Shown piece after piece: positions 57,701 through 64,000 of a stretch of 64,000 bases of DNA. Both the position numbers and the translations under genes were made by a program. Position 1 is the stretch's first letter, and each line of letters starts with the position of its first letter. The DNA is from Aphelenchoides besseyi (Eukaryota > Nematoda > Chromadorea > Rhabditida > Aphelenchoididae): positions 1,550,001 through 1,614,000 of the forward strand of contig JAMPIQ010000001.1 in NCBI GenBank assembly GCA_024699855.1, written 5' to 3'. Below the pieces are notes generated by a model. It saw only the letters and a list, made by a program, of their open reading frames with translations, searched no databases and was not told where the DNA came from.

Positions 57701-60324
57701 TTTGTAACTTCGGGGCATATCGCGAAATAACCTTCAGATTCGTTGACTTCATTCGGCGCAGGAAATAAATTGAAACGTGAAGAAGCGGTCGATTGGTTCT
57801 TAAGACTTCGATACACAAATATTGCTGTCATTGTGAGAAGATCTGAATAGTCGGTTATTTCAATAAACTAATAATCATTACCGTACGGAGCAGCAACCAT
57901 AAACTGACGTATGATCGCTTGTTCCATTAAGATGTAGAGCGGAAATTTTTCGATGACAAGTTGATTGGGTTTTGGCATGTCTTCGAAAGCACAGTTGATG
58001 AACACGACGCGATTGTTGATGGAGAAAATCGCATTTTTCAGTCGATAAACGAGGAGATCGTAGAGAATCAAGTTGATATTGGGATCTTCGGTTCGCTGTT
58101 TGTGGTTTTGAATTTGATTCAAGAAGAGAACGGCGAATGAACGCGTGTGAACTCCAATGGGTTCAGTTTTCAAGGATATCCGTGTGATCGTTTCGATAAT
58201 CGCGGGACTTGGAAGTTTGCGGTTTTGACTTATGTTTTGAATGTTGGAGTAAAGATTCTGACACAAGATTTGTTTCGCATGAAAAGTCAGTGCTTCTAAG
58301 AAGTTCAATTCCAAGCATTCCAATTCGCCGTTTGTTTCAATTCCGTAAGGCAAATGATAAGATGGTAAATGACCAGTGCAGTTAAGTCGCTTCAAGATTG
58401 GCAAAAGAACTTCGGCTTGGAAAACGTCATCCATTTTGCTGTCTGCATAGTTGGAATTTTTAGAGAATTTAAACTTTTAGACTTACATGCATTTGCGATC
58501 AATGCCAAGTCCGTGGGTTTGTGTTCTTTGCCGGTGTTAATCAAGTCTTTGAGATACTTTAGCAGTCGATCCAAGTTTTCAGGAGCTGGAGGTTGATTGG
58601 GCTCACTATTCTTGGAGCTCATAATCCAAATCGATGCAGGAGCAAAGAAACGAGTCATTTCCCAAGTGTCATCGGAACTTCCAGTCCAACACATTGTATC
58701 CGGATACAAGCTATTGAAGACTTCCAGAACTAAATCAATAGTTGTTGGTTCAAGAAACGAAAAGAAACTTTACTGAGTTTCATTTTAGGTACTTGTTTGG
58801 CAATTGATAGCGATGTGTATTGTAGAATCATCCACATTAGCTAAAAATTTAAACTTTATTAGAATAAGAAAGTCACAACTTACTTCACTTCTTGCTTTTC
58901 TGAACTTTGACACCTTCAATTGCTCGTTGATGTCCTTCATTAAGTCCGGGAAGTTGCAGTAGTTTGTACAAAGAGCAAAAGAAACCAAATGGAAGATGTG
59001 TCTCCAATTGAACTGATTGACTTCTGCTTTTATTGGAAGGGTCGTAGTCTCCATGGCATTCATTGCTTCCAAAATCAACACGTGTATAATCTCGTTGTAT
59101 TTGGAAATTGGTGGATGTGCCGCCTTAGGATGATAGGTGCTTTGGACTTTGCTCATATGCTACAATATCAAAAAGTTTGTTATCTTGAAAACAATAAGCC
59201 TACATGCAAATTCGTTTGTCCACGAGGTTGTTTCAGAAGCATAAACTGAAAGTTCGACTGTGCGGATAACAAATCGGTTCCGTAAGGCAGATGAGTTTTG
59301 AAGTAGATTCGAAAGTTCTGTTCAGCTAACCGCCAATTGTTTCCGAACCACGAGTAGATGAGCGATCCGGTTATCGGATATAACCACGATCGACAAATGA
59401 CACTGTTGACTTCGGCCAATGGACGAAATGAGACTACGAATTCACGGATTGCTCGAGATAAACGCTGTAAATAAAGACGCATGAACCTAATGAACTCAAT
59501 GAACATACTGGTAAGATGTAGACGTTCGATGTGTTCCTGATTCTGCTAACTTCCGTGATAACGAACAACGACGGACAGAAGTTTCTTCGTCGATCCAACA
59601 AGTCCAACATCAACTAAATGAGCATTCAGATAGTAGAACAGTAAACTCACATCCTCGAGTGGAATCAGCTGTAAACGTTGGAATTCGGTAAGACGAGTTT
59701 GTAACTGATCCAACTTCTCGATTAGAACCAACTTCAGCAGATCTCGCATTCCTTTGTATCCGATTTGATGCAAATGCTCACGAACAAAACAAACTTTGCG
59801 AGAATCTATTGGGACCGTAAATTTCATGTCCAGTGTGTTGATGAGACCATAAGCAATGGGACTGAAGTAAAATGAACACAAAAAACGAACAACTGGACTT
59901 ACAGAACGGGCATCACTTCTTCATGATACAATGCAAGAAGAATTTTGGTCACTATTTGATCCAATTGAATTAGATTCGTCTGAGCGTTCTGAAGAAACCT
60001 GACCATCGAATCCACAACTGTTTCCTTCTCGTTCTGTAAACAAAAATAAAAGAAACAAATGAGCAACAAACTTACTGGTTCCAACTTCTTTATGATCGTC
60101 ATTATCTCCAAGCACGTAATCTCGTCGGTGGCATCATAACAAATAAATTGCTCGAACATTCCTGTCATTGGCGACGATTGTACGTGCTGTTTGAGAATCT
60201 GTTGAATGTTCTTCTCGATCATAATCAACGCTTTTTGTTGATTGTTCAACTTCTCGGCGTCTAATCGTTGAATGGGATGAACGGGCAGAGAAGTCGTGGA
60301 GCCGGTGGAGTGCTCGAATTGCAT
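54795..60324 (-). CDS. MED23: Mediator subunit 23 (SUR-2)
   Basis: Starts MQFEHSTGSTTSLPVHPIQR. Blocks match MED23 along its length: YKGMRDLLKLVLIEKLDQLQ, FRPLAEVNSVICRSWLYPIT, KTHLPYGTDLLSAQSNF, SYHLPYGIETNGELECLELN, EALTFHAKQIL, ARDWRIAEFAPAAQALISGC, LICDLLYEFKYT and AIARFPEGMREKLKFLPSPG. The C-terminal 200 or so residues are very rich in Gln, Pro, Asn and Met, an extension not seen in the human protein's shorter tail. MED23 links Mediator to Ras/MAPK-activated factors; C. elegans SUR-2 acts in vulval induction. Many introns of about 40-60 nt. Confidence 0.92.
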
Positions 60325-60635
60325 TTTGAGTCAACGATAACAATAACCAAGTCTTCAGATACCAAACATTAAGTTATTATCGACTTAAATTTGTAGATCT
60401 TCTGCAAATTATTTCACATTGCGCACAACGCCACGCTTTTAAATCGACTGAAATTCCGAACGAGACGTCGAGTGAACTAGTCAAAAGGAAAGTTCTTTTG
60501 AGAAGCACACACTCGGAATTAACAAGCGAATGGTGTTGATGCACACTATCAAGTGGAACAAAGCTGAATAAACACAAAACTCAATAGCAAATAAGTTTTC
60601 GGATAATTCTGCGCTTACCTTTTCGATCGTAGATT
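60325..60635. other. Short divergent promoter region
   Basis: About 310 nt between the MED23 start and a plus-strand secreted-protein start. Nothing coding was recognised. Confidence 0.5.
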
Positions 60636-60883
60636 ATGAGTTGCTTCAACGTAGTGTTTGTAAGAACACATGTATTGATCTTCAATGTGCTTCTAATGAC
60701 ACTCATCGCATCCATTGGACTAAGTCAGTCTGACGACCAATTTGATTCTAAGAAAGAGACGTCTACGCAGTTATCCAGTTGGCGCGACAACACGACGCTT
60801 TGGAGCATAGTTGGTAAGACTGAATTGTATCCATTAATAACCATTTTGTTACAGTGGCTTTTATCGTACCGTTGATCATCTAA
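60636..60883 (+). CDS. Small protein with signal peptide and hydrophobic C-terminus
   Basis: Two exons. MSCFNVVFVRTHVLIFNVLL continues into MTLIASIGLSQ, a signal peptide, then an acidic/Ser segment (DDQFDSKKETSTQLSSW) with one N-glycosylation site (NTT). A 41-nt intron joins LWSIV to VAFIVPLII and stop. The hydrophobic end could be a membrane helix or a GPI-type signal. A poly(A) signal (AATAAA near 60940) follows. No family is recognised; about 70 residues. Confidence 0.6.
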
Positions 60884-61468
60884 TTGGGCAATATTAGGAG
60901 CTTGTTGGCAACTTTTGAGCTTTCGAAATCTTCATGAAATAAACTATTTAAGAGTTTGTTCGATGTTCGAATTAAGCAATGGTTTCTTTTTTAATGGCAA
61001 AAGAACTAGTGATTTCGAACGTAAGATGTCTAGAGATTATTCAGTGGCTCCGTCTCAATGAGCAGGAAACGAAGACGTGATCGTACAGTCAATGGACAAG
61101 ATTGTTGACTTCGTTTCGACATCTTTGCAAACTTCATTTTAATGACAAGCGATGATTTACAGTCAACGGCTTTCGCTTCGGAAAGTTGTGATCGCTAAAG
61201 TTATTTGAACATCTGACATTGAAACAACAAGACGACATTAGCTCATTTAAACGTGATTTGAATTGTCGAAAGAAAGTTGAAAGGTTATTGTTCCAGTAGT
61301 TTGTAGGTCTTAAGAATTATAATCGTTTGTTTTCTGAGCTAAATTAAGACCGTGAGATCCTAAAAGTTTGTTTCTATCGATAACAAAAATACCGAACATT
61401 CTGTTCTTAGAAGACACTCTGAAATAAACGATCACGTTTGAATATGTGAAAGAACAGATTTACGACAT
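60884..61468. other. Intergenic, nothing recognised
   Basis: After the poly(A) signal there are no frames with motifs. It may hold the missing first exon of the next gene. Confidence 0.45.
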
Positions 61469-61708
61469 TTGGCCGTTCTTGTGATTTGTTCATTGGTGGG
61501 ATGGACAGTTGCGTATGAAAAGCACGAAGACGCACATTTCCAATTGTCGATTGCTAACTGCGCAATGAACATAAGAAGAAGACTGCAAGTCGTTCTCAAA
61601 CATCACGATCCCCTTGTTTTCCGATCTCTTGTGAAGTTCGTTGGTATTGTCAAGATCGCAAGTTCAATCATTGGTCGAGTGTTCAATCTTCTAATGCAAA
61701 GAACATAA
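61469..61708 (+). CDS. Short secreted-like protein, first exon not found
   Basis: Open frame LAVLVICSLVGWTVAYEK, a signal-peptide-like start, then HFQLSIANCAMNIRRRLQVV and a basic amphipathic C-terminus (RSLVKFVGIVKIASSIIGRV). There is no in-frame ATG at the start; an acceptor-like AACAG lies about 12 nt upstream, so the Met would come from an upstream exon that I could not find. Small, basic and helical after a leader: the form of a secreted effector or antimicrobial-type peptide, but that is inference only. Confidence 0.4.
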   Translation: MAVLVICSLVGWTVAYEKHEDAHFQLSIANCAMNIRRRLQVVLKHHDPLVFRSLVKFVGIVKIASSIIGRVFNLLMQRT

Positions 61709-62116
61709 CTTTAGATCAAAATTGTTTTCGAAGACATGAAATCTTTGTAAACTCAACGTCGTTCGTCTCAAAAAGTCAGCGGCCATTTGTTTAGCGTCGA
61801 TTTTCCTTTTAGTTTGCTTTTGAACGCGCTTATTTTCTTGTTCTTTTGAGAATATTTGCACCATCTAATCGCTGTAAAATGTCTTACGGGGCGAACTTTC
61901 TGAAGTCAAAACCTTTGAAAACATTGAATTGTTGGTTTATGTAGTTTACAGTTTGTCGGGTACTTCTAATCAAGGAAATGAGAACAATGACTGTAAATCG
62001 ACATGTCTCCCACAAAATTGATATTCAGCGGAATCTTTCCGATTGGCGTTTTGTTTTTTCTTCGTTTTATGGACCATTTCTTACTTCTCACACCTTAACT
62101 CACTGCTCAGTTTCAG
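61709..62116. other. Intergenic, upstream of the RIG-I-like gene
   Basis: No gene seen. It ends in a TTTCAG acceptor directly abutting the next ATG, consistent with trans-splicing or an upstream non-coding exon. Confidence 0.5.
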
Positions 62117-64000
62117 ATGGTCAATTCAACGAATTGTGCTTATGGCCGAGTGGTCGATGGTACTTTCCGACACTTTCCATCGTTTCTGCGACTTTTTCGC
62201 AACGAATTCGACGAACTTTTGGACGAACGTCACTTTCACTCGGTGTTCTACGCCAATGCTCAGCGTTATATTCCCGATGTCACATATCGAGCGATTCGAC
62301 GACAAGCTCAGGAGCGAAACTTCGATCTCAACATTCAGCCGCCAACGAACAAATTGGACGACAAAGCAAAACTCAACTACTTCAAAGGAATCAAGATGAT
62401 TTCCGACGAACATCACGAGTTTTGGTACTGGTTTCAGGACCAATTATTGAATCGTAAGTTCTGTTGATTTTGGTTGTGTTCATTAGTTGAACTTTCAGAC
62501 GTGAACAACAACGAGGCGATTTGGTTGGCGGAATGTTTAAAGGGCAAACCGGAACCACAGATGGAATTCGGTCGTGAAGTTCAACGTTTTGATCTTTTCT
62601 TCACCGGCCAATACCCGAAGATTGTGGACTGGATTGTCGATTTGATTCACGTCGAAAGTTTCGTTGATTATTTGAGCCGAATGAATATTGCTGAATACGA
62701 TGATCGCATTCTGGAGTGCTACGTTAAACCGATGATGGAAAACAAACGTAATATTCTGCTTTGAAACTATGTCTTTTAGCCTTTTATTTTTCAGCTTGGG
62801 ATCATCATTATTGGGCTTGCGAACTACTGCGTCGAATTTTCTATGCAAAACCGGGAGTTGTGTTGAACAAACAACGCTCTTGGTATTGGGATTTCATGTA
62901 CGCTTGCTCTCAACACGAATCTAACGTCTACCTGCTGCATGTGATTGATCCGGATTATCGTAAAGGACTGAGCAAATATGTTTACTTCGTGGAAAAGAAG
63001 GTGACCGAGCTGTTGACCGACGATATGGTAATTCATGGATTTGAGTCCAATTAACCTGTGAAGCGTTTAGCAAAACTACGTCGATGAGAATGCCTTCTTT
63101 TCGACCGAATTTCGACCACAAAAGCTGGGCGTGGAAGCGGTTATCTGTAAGGAACAGCTGAAAAAACTTGTTCTAATAATTGTTTCAGTTGACGAACACG
63201 AAGATGCAGCGCGATTGGAATTGCGCTCCTATCAAAAGGAATTGGCTCGACATGCGAATTCGGGTATCAACACGCTGATTTGCGCTCCAACTGGCGCGGG
63301 AAAAACGATCGTTGCAACGGACATCATTGTCAAACACTTTGAAAGAAATTTGAACGAGTTCGGGCAAACTTTGGTTTGGACATCTGAAGACCATTGACTG
63401 GTGTTCATTTTCAGGAAAAGTCTCGAGTTGTGTTCATTGTTCCATCCGTTCCTTTGGTTGTCCAACAACAAAAACTGATTAAGAAGTACGTTTCGAACAA
63501 CTTGATAGTCGAAGGATTCTACGGTGGTGATGGACGAAACGCCAACGAACGATTGGGATCGATTTTGAAGGCGCACATTATTGTCATTACTCCGCAGTTA
63601 TTGGTCAACATGTTGAAGAGTGTTTTCAAAACGGAGCGTCTTTACGTCTCCGACTTCACGTTGATGGTCTTCGATGAGTGTCATCATTGCTCCGAGAACC
63701 ACGCCTATCATATTTGCATGCAGTTGGTTACTGCATATAAAGAGCACATCCAAAACAAACCGAATGCTCAATCGCCACCGCAAATTGTCGGACTCACGGC
63801 TTCATTGGGAACGGGCAAAAGCACATTCTACACAAATCCAACCGACACCGAAAACGTGAGTAAACGCCTTGATGCTACTGATCGCTTAATTTCAGCATAT
63901 GCTGCGACTTTGTGTTCGAATGATGGCCGAACAAATTAGCACGGTGCATTCGGCTGATTGCTTGGAGGAACTTGAGCGTTACGTGAATCCGCCAATTGAT
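62117..64000 (+). CDS. RIG-I-like / Dicer-related helicase (5' part, runs off window)
   Basis: Starts [20 protein letters not shown]. The roughly 320-residue N-terminal part is helical without CARD motifs I can recognise ([20 protein letters not shown]). The helicase follows: [15 protein letters not shown] (Q-motif-like), [17 protein letters not shown] (Walker A), [15 protein letters not shown] (Ia), [14 protein letters not shown] (Ib), [12 protein letters not shown] (motif II DECH), [15 protein letters not shown] (III), then [14 protein letters not shown] and [10 protein letters not shown], a RIG-I-type segment. This is the RLR/DRH architecture: dsRNA-stimulated ATPases acting with Dicer and small RNAs in antiviral and endogenous RNAi. 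The C-terminal half is outside the window. Confidence 0.92.

Noticed and set aside
1..64000. CRISPR arrays, bacterial operons, Shine-Dalgarno sites or plasmid/phage functions
   Set aside because: The sequence is clearly eukaryotic (spliceosomal introns, nuclear gene families); no regularly spaced repeats were seen.

Overview
The window looks like a compact nematode genome. Supporting evidence: a 22-nt spliced-leader sequence two bases away from C. elegans SL1 and followed by a splice donor (31419-31440); a nuclear receptor with the nematode P-box CRACAAFYRR; a W-G-L-W-amide neuropeptide precursor like NLP-38; many acceptor AGs a few bases before ATGs, as expected for trans-splicing; and introns mostly of 36-60 nt. 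I cannot place the species; intron style and the SL change suggest it is not a close Caenorhabditis relative.

Layout. 1-487: start of a MEC-8/RBPMS RNA-binding protein (-). 1786-5265: two-kinase MSK/RSKN-2 (+). 5603-7928: Maf-like pyrophosphatase (-) and ABHD18 (+), divergent with overlapping ATGs. 8084-10160: cytochrome c1 (-) and a small SH2-like protein (+). 10579-13579: a one-pass membrane protein and a Goosecoid homeobox gene (+). 13580-17313: gene-poor, with a small ORF, an orphan exon and a C1 peptidase fragment. 17314-19123: nuclear hormone receptor. 21378-21911: MIP/allatostatin-B neuropeptide precursor. 22430-26698: taxilin, TMX3 and SEC11, tandem on minus. 28078-29475: ADP/ATP carrier.

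29861-35276 is an accessory block: a gene with an in-frame TGA, a ~300-bp inverted repeat whose arms each end in half a tRNA-Ser, a frameshifted transposon-like ORF, the SL RNA candidate, a decayed nematode multigene-family copy and a LINE fragment. 35277-38533 (-) encodes a two-helix membrane protein ending in an HSP90-like segment; a Tc1/mariner element with an intact transposase sits in one of its introns.

38817-48774 (-) carries XRN2, TFIIIB subunit BDP1 and an M1 aminopeptidase, the last hosting an intronic tRNA-Met. 49509-50493 (-): glutathione transferase. 51408-51714 (+): secreted peptide. 52086-60324 (-): GTPBP3, SOCS and MED23, closely packed. 60636-61708 (+): two short hydrophobic-leader proteins. 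62117-64000 (+): 5' part of a RIG-I-like/Dicer-related helicase.

Most genes are housekeeping and unrelated in function. Three same-strand runs (SEC11-TMX3-taxilin, MED23-SOCS-GTPBP3, aminopeptidase-BDP1-XRN2-HSP90-like) have short gaps compatible with nematode operons, which would use the spliced-leader machinery whose RNA gene seems to lie in the same window. Exon joins were made by eye from reading frame, GT/GC-AG signals and family motifs; gene limits are better supported than every internal junction.
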